A stretch of 38,283 nucleotides of DNA, taken from the NCBI GenBank assembly GCA_024274915.1, contig JAJSAC010000039.1:1-38283 (forward strand), written 5' to 3'. Made by a program: the position numbers and the translations under genes. Positions 1-7,832 of this stretch are shown here, piece after piece. The DNA comes from Thermodesulfobacteriota bacterium. Its GTDB lineage: Bacteria; Thermosulfidibacterota; Thermosulfidibacteria; Thermosulfidibacterales; B14-G1. The notes under the pieces are model-generated. The model ran no database searches, had not been told where the DNA came from, and worked only from the letters and a program-made list of their open reading frames with translations. Position 1 is the first letter of the stretch; every line of letters begins with the position of its first letter.

Positions 1-108
1 CTACTGGAGAAGGAGGTCCTTTCGTCTGACGAGCTGGACAGGATCCTCTCCCAATTTGAGCTTAAAAAGAGCACCCGTTTCGGGGATGAGGAGCAGGATG
101 CCGCTTGA
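1..108 (+). CDS. ftsH: FtsH ATP-dependent zinc metalloprotease, C-terminal end (partial)
   Basis: Only the last 35 codons and the stop (TGA 106-108) lie in the window; the gene begins to the left. The visible piece starts LLEKEVLSSDELDRIL, which matches the usual FtsH C-terminal pattern (LLExExLxxxEIxxIL), followed by a short acidic tail. FtsH is a membrane-anchored hexameric AAA+ protease, but its ATPase and zinc sites lie outside the window, so the call rests on this short tail and on the ftsH-folP order, which is common in bacteria. The folP start codon at 98 overlaps its last codons, which suggests coupled translation. Confidence 0.72.
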   Translation, partial: LLEKEVLSSDELDRILSQFELKKSTRFGDEEQDAA

Positions 109-1024
109 TGGCTTGGGAAGGGCTCCCCTCATCAGAAGGGCTCCCCTCATCATGGGTGTCCTCAATGTGACCCCCGATTCCTTCTCTGATGGGGGGAGGT
201 ATGTCCAGATTTCCGCTGCTCTGGAGCGGGCCAGGGAGATGGTGGAGGAAGGGGCCGATATTATAGACGTGGGGGGAGAGTCCACTCGCCCTGGGGCCCA
301 ACCCGTCCCCTTGGAGGAGGAGATAAAGAGGGTGGTACCCGTTGTGAAGGCCATAAGGGCCGAGCTGGACGTTTCCATCTCGGTGGACACCTACAAATCA
401 GAGGTGGCCAAGGCTGCCCTGGAAGCCGGGGCCGTTATGGTGAATGACGTGTCGGGGCTCCGCTTCTCACCCGATATGGTGGATGTGGTGGCAGAGTATC
501 AAGCCCACGTGGTGGTGATGCATATGAAGGGGACACCCAGGAACATGCAGGAGAACCCCAGTTACCGGGACGTGGTGGGGGAGGTGAGGGACTTTTTCAC
601 AGAGAGACTGGAGTTTCTTCAGTCTCGGGGGGTGGATTTGGAGAGGGTCCTATTGGACCCCGGTATAGGTTTTGGCAAAAGGGTGAAGGATAACCTGGCC
701 CTTATCCGGGGCATTCCCCGATTCATGGACCTGGGGAGGCCCATTCTGGTGGGGCCCAGCAGGAAGTCCTTTATTGGAGAGGTTCTAGGGTTACCTGTGG
801 AGGAGCGCCTAGAAGGGACCCTGGCGGCGGTCTCTATAGCCATATTTTTGGGGGCCGCAGTGGTGAGGGTCCATGACGTCCGCCAAGCCAGGAGGGTGGT
901 GGACATGGCCTGGGCCTTGAGGGGAACCTATGACGGGAGACAGGAGACGGGGGACCGGGCAGCCTTATCTACCGTCTCCCGTCCTCTGTCTTCTGTCCGT
1001 ATAAACCAGAAGGACCAGCCATGA
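98..1024 (+). CDS. folP: Dihydropteroate synthase
   Basis: Condenses 6-hydroxymethyl-dihydropterin pyrophosphate with p-aminobenzoate in cytosolic folate synthesis; sulfonamides target this enzyme. The 308-residue product has the pterin-binding TIM-barrel signatures: MGVLNVTPDSFSDGG (19-33), GGESTRPG (59-66), VNDVSG (115-120), MHMKGTPRNMQ (141-151), DPGIGFGK (187-194), GPSRKS (219-224) and RVHD (257-260). ATG 98 is chosen because GAGGAG lies 4 bases upstream; ATG 86 is a weaker alternative. The start overlaps the end of ftsH and the stop overlaps cdaA (ATGA). Two oddities: an in-frame 18-base tandem duplication near the N-terminus (118-152), and a C-terminal tail (about residues 278-308) encoded by low-complexity inverted-repeat DNA and unlike folP proteins in general. 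Confidence 0.95.
   Translation: MPLDGLGRAPLIRRAPLIMGVLNVTPDSFSDGGRYVQISAALERAREMVEEGADIIDVGGESTRPGAQPVPLEEEIKRVVPVVKAIRAELDVSISVDTYKSEVAKAALEAGAVMVNDVSGLRFSPDMVDVVAEYQAHVVVMHMKGTPRNMQENPSYRDVVGEVRDFFTERLEFLQSRGVDLERVLLDPGIGFGKRVKDNLALIRGIPRFMDLGRPILVGPSRKSFIGEVLGLPVEERLEGTLAAVSIAIFLGAAVVRVHDVRQARRVVDMAWALRGTYDGRQETGDRAALSTVSRPLSSVRINQKDQP
118..152 (+). repeat. 18-bp tandem duplication inside the folP N-terminus
   Basis: The 17-base unit AAGGGCTCCCCTCATCA occurs at 118-134 and, after one G, again at 136-152. The period is 18 bases, so the reading frame is kept and the protein carries RAPLIR followed by RAPLIM. The second copy runs directly into the ATG of the MGVLNVTPDSF core. Two perfect copies suggest a recent slippage duplication. 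Confidence 0.85.
932..998. repeat. Low-complexity inverted repeat within the folP 3' end
   Basis: The left part (932-952) is built of GACGGGAGACAGGAGACGG-like units and the right part (971-998) of their complement. GGAGACGG at 943-950 is exactly complementary to CCGTCTCC at 972-979, so the RNA can fold into a hairpin. The style resembles degenerate intergenic repeats rather than coding sequence, and it encodes the non-conserved tail of FolP. Confidence 0.6.
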
Positions 1025-1833
1025 AGGAGGTTTTGCCCTACATAACCCGTTCCTTCTATTCCATGCGGTGGCAGGATGTCCTGGACATCTTTGTGGTGGC
1101 CTTTGTCATTTACCATTTCATCCTTATGCTCAAAGGCACCCGGGCCTTCAGGATGTTGGTGGGGTTAGTGGTCATTGTGCTGGTCACCATCCTATCCCAG
1201 TGGCTCAAGCTCCAGACTCTCAACTGGCTCTTTTCCAACTTCTGGCAGATGGGTATCATTATTCTGGTCATCCTCTTCCAACCTGAGTTGCGGAAGGCCC
1301 TGGCCCAGGTGGGCACCACCCCCTTCTATCTGGGAGCCACCCTCAGGGAGGAAATGGTTCTCAGGGAGATTGTGGATGCTGCCCACTATTTGGCCACCAA
1401 GAAGATAGGGGCCCTTGTAGTCCTGGAAAGGGAGATGGGTCTCAAGAACTACATTGACTCGGGAATAAGGATAAACGCCGATGTGACCAAGGAGTTGCTC
1501 ATTTCCATATTTCTGCCCTACTCACCCCTTCATGATGGCGCCGTCATTGTGCGTTACGACAAGGTGGTGGCTGCAGGATGCCTCCTGCCCCTGTCCACGG
1601 ATCCCAGGATAAGCAAGGTCTTGGGCACCAGGCACAGGGCGGCCTTAGGCCTATCAGAAGAGACGGATGCCGTGGTTGTGGTGGTCTCCGAAGAGCGAGG
1701 GTCCATTTCTGTTGCCATAGGAGGGAAGCTTACCCGGGAATTGGACAGGGAGAGTCTGTTCCGTGTACTGGCCAATCTTTTCCTCAAAAACACCAGAGGC
1801 AGGAGGCCCTTGTGGGCATGGGGGGAGAAGTAG
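1021..1833 (+). CDS. cdaA: Diadenylate cyclase (CdaA/DacA type), membrane-bound
   Basis: Makes the second messenger c-di-AMP from two ATP. The 270-residue protein has three hydrophobic N-terminal segments (about 20-37, 43-60 and 66-86), then a DAC (DisA_N) domain. The two active-site motifs are intact: DGA at 172-174 (in SPLHDGAVIV) and RHR at 204-206 (in GTRHRAALG). Length and layout match the CdaA class. ATG 1021 overlaps the folP stop, so the two are translationally coupled. The usual partner gene cdaR (YbbR domains) and glmM are not next to it; NAD kinase follows after 76 bases instead. c-di-AMP typically controls potassium and osmotic balance and wall synthesis; that role here is by family. 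Confidence 0.95.
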   Translation: MKEVLPYITRSFYSMRWQDVLDIFVVAFVIYHFILMLKGTRAFRMLVGLVVIVLVTILSQWLKLQTLNWLFSNFWQMGIIILVILFQPELRKALAQVGTTPFYLGATLREEMVLREIVDAAHYLATKKIGALVVLEREMGLKNYIDSGIRINADVTKELLISIFLPYSPLHDGAVIVRYDKVVAAGCLLPLSTDPRISKVLGTRHRAALGLSEETDAVVVVVSEERGSISVAIGGKLTRELDRESLFRVLANLFLKNTRGRRPLWAWGEK

Positions 1834-1909
1834 GTTAAAGGTGAAAAGGGAAGAGGGAGAGGCTATGGGCGAGGACCATTGGGGCGAAAGGTTGACGAGG
1901 AATGCAGGG

Positions 1910-2758
1910 ATGAAGATAGGGGTAGTATCTAAACCCAGGAAGCCTGCCCATGAAGTGGTGAAGGGGTTGATGGCTTGGTTGGAGGAGAGGGGCCACGAGG
2001 CGGTTCTGGATGAGGATACGGCGGCCTTGGTGGGGCTGGACTCCCCCCATAAAAAGTCTGAGGTTCCTTCCCTGTCGGATCTGGTGGTGGTTCTGGGAGG
2101 GGATGGTACCCTCCTCTCCGTAGCGCGCTTGGTGGGGGAGCGGGACGTACCCATCTTGGCTGTGAACCTGGGGTCTCTGGGTTTTCTCACGGAGGTCACC
2201 TTGGATGAACTCTTTCCCGTGCTGGAAAAGGTGTTGGAGGGAGACTACACCCTGGACGAAAGGACCATGCTGGAAGCTTACGTACATAGACAGGGGGAGA
2301 GGATAGCCCAGTACCGGGTCCTTAATGATGTGGTGATCCACAAGGGCACCCTGGCCAGGATCATCGATTTAGAGACTTACATAGACGATTACTACCTCAC
2401 CACCTATCGGGCTGACGGACTCATCATTTCCACTCCAACAGGGTCCACGGCCTACTCTTTGGCAGCGGGGGGGCCTATCATCCATCCGTCTCTCCCTGCC
2501 ATTATCCTGAATCCCATATGTCCTTTCACCCTTAGTCAGAGACCTTTAGTAGTACCTGATGACCTGGGACAGGTGACGGTGACCCTTCTCACGGAGAATG
2601 AGGACGTCTTTCTCACCTTGGACGGTCAACTGGGGTTTGCTCTGAGGTTTAAAGATAAGGTGGAGGTTAGAAAGGCTCCTTACACCATCAAGCTGATTAG
2701 AAGTCCTTATAGGAACTACTTCGAGGTGTTGAGGGCCAAGCTCAAGTGGGGTGAATGA
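1910..2758 (+). CDS. nadK: NAD kinase
   Basis: Phosphorylates NAD to NADP with ATP or polyphosphate in the cytosol. The 282-residue product begins MKIGVVSKPRKP as NAD kinases do. It has the GGDGT nucleotide motif (63-67), NLGSLGFLTEV, the NDVV motif in the central part, and the glycine-rich PTGSTAYSLAAGGPI that forms the active site. ATG 1910 is preferred because it places the conserved first strand at the N-terminus, with GAGG about 9 bases upstream. ATG 1865 has an even better Shine-Dalgarno (GGGAGAGG) and would add 15 residues without homology, so the start is not settled. The gap from cdaA (1834-1909) is purine-rich with no other gene. Confidence 0.95.
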   Translation: MKIGVVSKPRKPAHEVVKGLMAWLEERGHEAVLDEDTAALVGLDSPHKKSEVPSLSDLVVVLGGDGTLLSVARLVGERDVPILAVNLGSLGFLTEVTLDELFPVLEKVLEGDYTLDERTMLEAYVHRQGERIAQYRVLNDVVIHKGTLARIIDLETYIDDYYLTTYRADGLIISTPTGSTAYSLAAGGPIIHPSLPAIILNPICPFTLSQRPLVVPDDLGQVTVTLLTENEDVFLTLDGQLGFALRFKDKVEVRKAPYTIKLIRSPYRNYFEVLRAKLKWGE

Positions 2759-2779
2759 TTTTCACGGGAGGTCCCTGTT

Positions 2780-4234
2780 ATGGGTTCTATCCCCTTGATG
2801 TGTGGAAGGGTCTGGGATGGGGCTCTTTCACGCCTCGTGGAGGCCACTAAGGCGCTCTTTGGTCTCTTCTATCTCAAAGGGAGGGACACCTGGGTGTGTG
2901 TGGCTCAGTATGGGCTTCCCTTCTCCTCCAGTTTGGACCTGCCTTGGGGTGTCTTGGAAAAGGTGACAGGGGGTGAACCGAGGCCCCTTTTGATAGAGAA
3001 AGATCTGGAAGGGGATCTTCCCTTTTCCTTTGCGGGGTCCCTTCTTTTCCTTCCTTTGGTGGTAGGAGGAGAGATCTGGGCCGCTGTCTTTGTGGGCAGG
3101 GGAAGGGAGCAATCCCCCTTTTCCGAGGAAGATCTGGAGAGGGCTGTTCTCCTTCTCTGGGGGATGGAGCCCTTTTTGAGGGATGGTCTGTCAGGAGGGA
3201 AGGAGCAGGGGGACGCGGGGTTGTACCACCAGATCTTGGCCTTTGCCTCGGTCATTTTGGAGCTCAGGGATCCCTATACATTTGGCCATTCTGAAAGGGT
3301 GGCCCTCCTCTCGGAGCTTTTGGCCTCTCAGCTTCCCTTAAACAGGGAGGAGAGGGAGATCATTTACAGGTCGGCCCTTCTCCATGATATGGGCAAAGTG
3401 GTCCTTCCCGACTACCTCCTCCTGAAACCTGGTCCCCTCACCCCTGGAGAGTGGGAGGCAATGAGGGAGCATCCTGTGATAGGGGAGAAGGTTCTGTTCA
3501 CCATCAAGGAATGTCATCCCTGTGCCCTTCTGGTACGCCATCATCATGAGCGATGGGACGGCAATGGGTATCCTGACGGCCTGAAGGGAGAGGAAATTCC
3601 CCTGGGGGCCAGGGTGATAGCCCTGGCCGATGGCTTGGATGCCATGTCTTCGGAGAGGCCTTACAGAGAGGCCTTGCCCACTGAGGGGATAAGGATAGAG
3701 CTGGAGCGGGGTGGAGGTACCCAGTGGGATCCCCATCTGGTCTCCTTGACATTATCCAATTTGGAAGAATTCCTGGGCGTGGTGGTCACTTGGAAGGGGA
3801 AACTGGAGGATGTGGCCAAGGAGATGGACGAGCTGAGGAAGAGGCTGAGCCGTATACCCCTCCTGGCCACGGCCATGGCCCAGCTTCCCGTCTGGATCCC
3901 CCAGCTGGGTCCCCCTGAAAGGGGACTGGAGGAGATGGTTGCCGCTGTGGAGGGGCTCCTGGGCGAAGAGTTTAGGGTATGGCTTCTCAAGGGTTCCCAG
4001 GTGGTGTGGGGCAGGGAAGAGTTGCCCACGGGTTACTGGGAGAATGCCTCTTACAGAGTGATTCCCATAAGGGGTGACTACAAACTGGTAGTGAAGCTGG
4101 GCGTGGAGTGGGCAGAGGAGATGTCCCTCCTCCACTATGCCCTGGCCAGTCTCATGGCCCAAAGATTGGAACACGGCCTGGTGTTGAAAGAGCTGGAAGA
4201 GTGCCGCCTCATGTCTCAGGGGGGGGCTTCCTGA
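2780..4234 (+). CDS. GAF-like sensor / HD-GYP phosphodiesterase
   Basis: Predicted cyclic dinucleotide phosphodiesterase, normally acting on c-di-GMP. The 484-residue protein has an N-terminal GAF-like domain (about 1-135). A canonical HD-GYP domain follows (about 148-325), with GHSERV (169-174), HDMGK (202-206), HHHERWDGNGYPDGL (254-268), ALADGLDAM (281-289) and RPYREALP (293-300). All expected metal ligands and the GYP triad are visible. A C-terminal part (about 335-484) has a short coiled-coil-like helix and a second GAF-like fold of unknown ligand. There are no membrane segments. GGGAGG 8 bases before ATG 2780 supports the start, and the gene sits 21 bases after nadK, so it is likely in the cdaA transcript. 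Its stop overlaps the convergent hyuB end by 19 bases. Activity on c-di-AMP is possible but untested. Confidence 0.88.
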   Translation: MGSIPLMCGRVWDGALSRLVEATKALFGLFYLKGRDTWVCVAQYGLPFSSSLDLPWGVLEKVTGGEPRPLLIEKDLEGDLPFSFAGSLLFLPLVVGGEIWAAVFVGRGREQSPFSEEDLERAVLLLWGMEPFLRDGLSGGKEQGDAGLYHQILAFASVILELRDPYTFGHSERVALLSELLASQLPLNREEREIIYRSALLHDMGKVVLPDYLLLKPGPLTPGEWEAMREHPVIGEKVLFTIKECHPCALLVRHHHERWDGNGYPDGLKGEEIPLGARVIALADGLDAMSSERPYREALPTEGIRIELERGGGTQWDPHLVSLTLSNLEEFLGVVVTWKGKLEDVAKEMDELRKRLSRIPLLATAMAQLPVWIPQLGPPERGLEEMVAAVEGLLGEEFRVWLLKGSQVVWGREELPTGYWENASYRVIPIRGDYKLVVKLGVEWAEEMSLLHYALASLMAQRLEHGLVLKELEECRLMSQGGAS

Positions 4235-5793
4235 ACCTTGCCCCAGCCCCCTCCTCCCGGGGTTTCTATCCGGATACGGTCACCGGGCTCCAGCCTCCCG
4301 TGGAACTTGCCGGGCATTTCCATCACGGCCCCGTCTCTCCTGAGGATGAGGTTTTTGCCGGTGGACCCGGGCTCTCCCCCCATGAGGCCGTAGGGAGGGA
4401 TTTTTCGCCTCTCGGATAGGACCGTTACCTCCATCTCCGTCAGGGCCTCCATCTCTCTGATGAGACCCTCTCCCCCTGGGTGGAGGCCCTTACCCCCCGA
4501 ACCTTTGCGGAGGGAGTAACGAGTCACCATGAGGGGATAGGTGTACTCCAGGGCTTCAATGGGGGTGTTGAGGGTGTTGGTCATGTGGGAGTGGACGGAG
4601 CTTACTCCCGGCCCCTTGGCCCAGGCTCCCGTGCCCCCTCCTAAGGTCTCGTAGTAAGCGAAGGGTCGGCCTGTGCTAGGGTGGAAGCCGCCCATGGCCA
4701 GGTTGTTCATGGTACCCTGGCTGGCGGCGGGGATTTTGTCTGGTAGGGCGGAGGCCAGGGCGCCCAGGACCACGTCTACTATCCTCTGGGAGGTCTCCAC
4801 GTTGCCTCCGGCCACGGCAGCGGGGAAGGTGGCTTCCACTATGCTACCCTCTAGCGTCACCACCTCTATGGGCTTTAGCAGACCTGCGTTCACGGGCACG
4901 TCTTCCTCCATGAGGCAGCGGAAGGTGTAGAGGACAGCGGAAAGAGTGATAGCGTAAACGGAGTTTATGGAACCTCTAACCTGGGCAGAGGAGGCTGTGA
5001 AGTCCAGGATAGCCCGGTCACCTTCTATGGTGAGGGTCACTTCTATGGGTACGGGAGAGGGTTCTATGCCGTCGTCTTCCATGAAGTCCCGGAAGGAATA
5101 GGTGCCGTTGGGTATGGCCCGGATGGTCTCCCTGGTGATGCGCTCCGTGTATGCCATGAGTTCCGTGCAGTAGAAGGAGACCTTATCCAATCTGTGGAGG
5201 GCCGCCAGTTCCTGGAGTCGCCGGATGCCCGTGGTGTTGGCCATGATCTGGGCGGAAAAGTCTCCCTCCCTCTCCTGAGGGGTTCTCACATTAGCCAGGA
5301 TGAAGGAGAGGACCTTGTTGTCCACTTTGCCCTTTTCTACCAGTTTCGTGGGGGGGATGATGATACCTTCCTGGAAGATGGAGGTGGAGAGGGGCATGGA
5401 GCCGGCGGACATGCCTCCCACGTCGGCGTGGTGGGCCCTGTTGGCCACGTAGAATCGGGGACTTTCTCCGTCTACGAAGACGGGGGCTACCAGGGTGATG
5501 TCGGGCAGGTGGGTGCCTCCCCTGAAGGGGTCGTTGAGCATCACCATGTCCCCCTCGTCCATGGGGATCTCTAAGGCGGCTTTAACCGACAAGGGCATGG
5601 AGCCCAGGTGAACGGGAATGTGGGCTGCCTGGGCCACCAGGTTTCCCCGGGCGTCGAAGACGGCGCAGGAGTAGTCCCGCCGCTCCTTGATGTTGGGGGA
5701 GAAGGACGTGCGTTGGAGGGTGACACCCATCTCTTCGGCTATGGAGGAGAGCCGGTTTTTAAAGACTTCTAGGAGAATAGGGCTGGTATTCAT
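4216..5793 (-). CDS. hyuB: Hydantoinase/oxoprolinase B subunit
   Basis: Subunit B of the ATP-dependent hydantoinase / 5-oxoprolinase family, cytosolic, which opens five-membered cyclic amides (N-methylhydantoin, hydantoin or 5-oxoproline). The 525-residue protein shows the family hallmarks: N-terminal NRLSSIAEEMGVTLQRTSFS, then IKERRDYSCAVFD, AHIPVHLGSMP, ML NDPFRGGTHLPD around residues 80-95, NRAHHADVGG, and a glycine-rich C-terminus (GGGWG). Length matches the stand-alone B subunit (about 500-580). ATG 5793 overlaps the hyuA stop (ATGA), so the two are coupled. The true substrate cannot be read from sequence; 5-oxoproline, hydantoins and the related acetophenone/acetone carboxylases share the fold. 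Confidence 0.92.
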   Translation of the reverse strand: MNTSPILLEVFKNRLSSIAEEMGVTLQRTSFSPNIKERRDYSCAVFDARGNLVAQAAHIPVHLGSMPLSVKAALEIPMDEGDMVMLNDPFRGGTHLPDITLVAPVFVDGESPRFYVANRAHHADVGGMSAGSMPLSTSIFQEGIIIPPTKLVEKGKVDNKVLSFILANVRTPQEREGDFSAQIMANTTGIRRLQELAALHRLDKVSFYCTELMAYTERITRETIRAIPNGTYSFRDFMEDDGIEPSPVPIEVTLTIEGDRAILDFTASSAQVRGSINSVYAITLSAVLYTFRCLMEEDVPVNAGLLKPIEVVTLEGSIVEATFPAAVAGGNVETSQRIVDVVLGALASALPDKIPAASQGTMNNLAMGGFHPSTGRPFAYYETLGGGTGAWAKGPGVSSVHSHMTNTLNTPIEALEYTYPLMVTRYSLRKGSGGKGLHPGGEGLIREMEALTEMEVTVLSERRKIPPYGLMGGEPGSTGKNLILRRDGAVMEMPGKFHGRLEPGDRIRIETPGGGGWGKVQEAPP

Positions 5794-7793
5794 CCCTCTA
5801 CCTCCAGAATGATATTGCCCAGGTGGTCTACCTGTCCCCGGGCGAAAGGGGGAATGACCAGTGTGGCGGAATACTCCACTACCAGGGCTGGGCCTTCTAG
5901 CAGATTGTTGGCCAGAAGCTTTTCTCTGCTAAACACGGGGACCTCCTCCTCCACCCCCTGGAAGATGGACCTGACGGTGTCTATGTGCGCTTCTTGGGGA
6001 GGTGTGGAGTTCCCTTCCTTTATGGGGGCGAGTTGGGGCTTGGGAGGAATACCCCTGGCCCGGAGCCTCACATTCACCATCTCTGTGGGCCTCTCGGGGC
6101 TGCTGTACCCGTAGAGCCTTTTGTGAGCCCGGTGAAACTCCTTCAGGGGGTCTTTTGTGAGGGGGACGGTGATCTCAAAAGACTGGCCCTTGTATCTCAT
6201 ATCCAGGGCCGGTTCCAAGACTATCTCTTCTCTGGACACCCCCTCATCTTCCATATCTCTTAAGGCCTGCTTTTTCAGGGAAGTCAAGGCCCCTTGGGTT
6301 TTCTCCTGCCAACCGGGGATAGTGGTGTCCACCATGACGGTGACGGAGTAGTCCTTCACAATGTCCGCCAGGAGCATGCCTAGAGCCGATAGGGTTCCCG
6401 GATCCCGAGGCACCAAGATCCTGGGGATATTGAGGGCCCTGGCCAGGAAGGCGGCATGGAGCCCTCCCGCCCCTCCAAATGAGACCAGGACGAACTCCCC
6501 GGGGTCGAATCCCCGCTCCACGGAGATGACCCTTATGGCCCTCTCCATGGTGGCATTGGCCACGGACAGGATGCCCTCTGCCAGTTCCACTTCCGACATG
6601 CCCGTGGAGGTTGCCATTTCCCTGAAAGGTTCCTCTAGTCTTCCCCTGGCCAGCTTCATCCTGCCCCCGAGGAAGTGCTGGGGGACCAGCCGACCCAGCA
6701 TGAGGTGGGCGTCGGTGACGGTGATTTCCTGTCCCTTGCCGTAACAGATGGGACCAGGGTCTGCTCCCGCCGATCGGGGTCCCACCCGTAGGGAACCGCC
6801 CCTGTCTATGTAGGCAATGGAGCCTCCTCCTGCTCCAACGGTGTGGATTTCAATCATGGGGACCTTGACGGGAAAACCCGCTACCCGGGCCTCGGTAGTC
6901 ATGGCCAGTTTTCCGTCCATGAGGGAGACGTCAGTAGAGGTGCCACCCATGTCAAAGGTGATCACCTTTTCAAATCCCGCTGCCCTGGCCACTTCCAATC
7001 CGCCTACGGCGCCCCCTGCCGGGCCCGACAGAATAGTCCTCACAGGCTCCTGGGCCGCCTTTGTAGCGGATATGGAGCCGCCGTTGGACTGCATGATTCT
7101 CATGATGTCATTAGAGCCCAGGTGGGACTGAATGTGGGAGATGTAGTTTTTCATGATGGGCAGGACGTAGGCGTTTATCACCGTGGTGGAGGTTCTCTCG
7201 TACTCCCGGAACTCAGAAAGGATTTGGTGGGATAGGGAGACCGGTATACCCATCCCTTCCAGGATTCTTCCCACGGCCAGCTCGTGTTGGGGGTGGGCGA
7301 AGGAGAAGAGGAGGGAGACGGCTACAGATTCCACGCCTTTCTCCAACAGTTCCTGTCCCACTTTTACCACTTCCTCTTCCTCTATCTCCTCTAGCACTTT
7401 GCCCTCAGGCAGGACCCTTCCCTTTATCCCCACCCTCAGTTCCTCGGAAACCAGGGGTGGAGAAGGCTGCCATGTGAGGGCGTAGAGGAGAGGGCGATTT
7501 TGGCGGCCTATCTCCAGGATGTCTTCCATTCCCCTGTTGGTGATGAGAGCGGTTTTGGCCCCTCTCCGTTCCAGGAGGGCGTTGGTGGCTACTGTGGAGC
7601 CATGGATGATGCTTTTGATCTCTTCTCCCGCCACCTCTTCCAGCCCTGCAAGAACCGCTAGGGCCGGGTTGTGGGGAGTGGACAGGAGCTTGTAGATGCC
7701 CCACTTTTCTCCTGCTTTGAAGACCAGATCCGTAAAGGTGCCTCCTGTATCCACCCCTATGGTTATTCTTTCTTTCACCCCTTTACCTTTCAC
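5790..7793 (-). CDS. hyuA: Hydantoinase/oxoprolinase A subunit
   Basis: Subunit A, the ATP-binding partner of HyuB. The product (667 residues) opens with IGVDTGGTFTDLV, the actin-like phosphate-binding motif of the Hydant_A_N domain. It continues with GSTVATNALLERRGAKTALIT and ends with the hydantoinase A core, including SGPAGGAVGG, FDMGGTSTDVSL, VGAGGGSIA, GPRSAGADPGP, FGGAGGLHA and PRDPGTLSALGML. The start is uncertain: GTG 7793 and GTG 7778 both lie in low-complexity GTGAAAGG-type DNA with purine-rich Shine-Dalgarno-like sequence, and the shorter form loses only five residues. It lies 33 bases after mqnD on the same strand, so transcription probably comes from the mqnD promoter. Acetone carboxylase subunits are related but expected context (a third subunit) is absent. 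Confidence 0.93.
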   Translation of the reverse strand: MKGKGVKERITIGVDTGGTFTDLVFKAGEKWGIYKLLSTPHNPALAVLAGLEEVAGEEIKSIIHGSTVATNALLERRGAKTALITNRGMEDILEIGRQNRPLLYALTWQPSPPLVSEELRVGIKGRVLPEGKVLEEIEEEEVVKVGQELLEKGVESVAVSLLFSFAHPQHELAVGRILEGMGIPVSLSHQILSEFREYERTSTTVINAYVLPIMKNYISHIQSHLGSNDIMRIMQSNGGSISATKAAQEPVRTILSGPAGGAVGGLEVARAAGFEKVITFDMGGTSTDVSLMDGKLAMTTEARVAGFPVKVPMIEIHTVGAGGGSIAYIDRGGSLRVGPRSAGADPGPICYGKGQEITVTDAHLMLGRLVPQHFLGGRMKLARGRLEEPFREMATSTGMSEVELAEGILSVANATMERAIRVISVERGFDPGEFVLVSFGGAGGLHAAFLARALNIPRILVPRDPGTLSALGMLLADIVKDYSVTVMVDTTIPGWQEKTQGALTSLKKQALRDMEDEGVSREEIVLEPALDMRYKGQSFEITVPLTKDPLKEFHRAHKRLYGYSSPERPTEMVNVRLRARGIPPKPQLAPIKEGNSTPPQEAHIDTVRSIFQGVEEEVPVFSREKLLANNLLEGPALVVEYSATLVIPPFARGQVDHLGNIILEVEG

Positions 7794-7832
7794 CCTTCAC
7801 CCCTTACCCCTTATACTCCTCACTCCTTACCT
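7776..7832. repeat. Degenerate TTCACCCC/TTACCCC low-complexity tract between mqnD and hyuA
   Basis: On the plus strand, pyrimidine-rich units of 7-9 bases (TTCACCCC, TTTACC, TTCACCC, TTCACCCC, TTACCCC, then ACTCCTCACTCC) follow one another for about 55 bases. They cover the whole mqnD-hyuA gap and the first hyuA codons. A related purine-rich piece (AAAGGTGAAAAGGGAAG) lies at 1837-1853 before nadK. The role is unknown. Confidence 0.6.

Noticed and set aside
1654-2341. Long open frames on the minus strand across cdaA and nadK
   Set aside because: They overlap two conserved genes completely and show only low-complexity, homology-free sequence.
5790-7793. HyuA/HyuB as acetone or acetophenone carboxylase
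   Set aside because: Those enzymes need further subunits not seen here; the two-subunit layout fits hydantoinase/oxoprolinase better, though the substrate is unknown.
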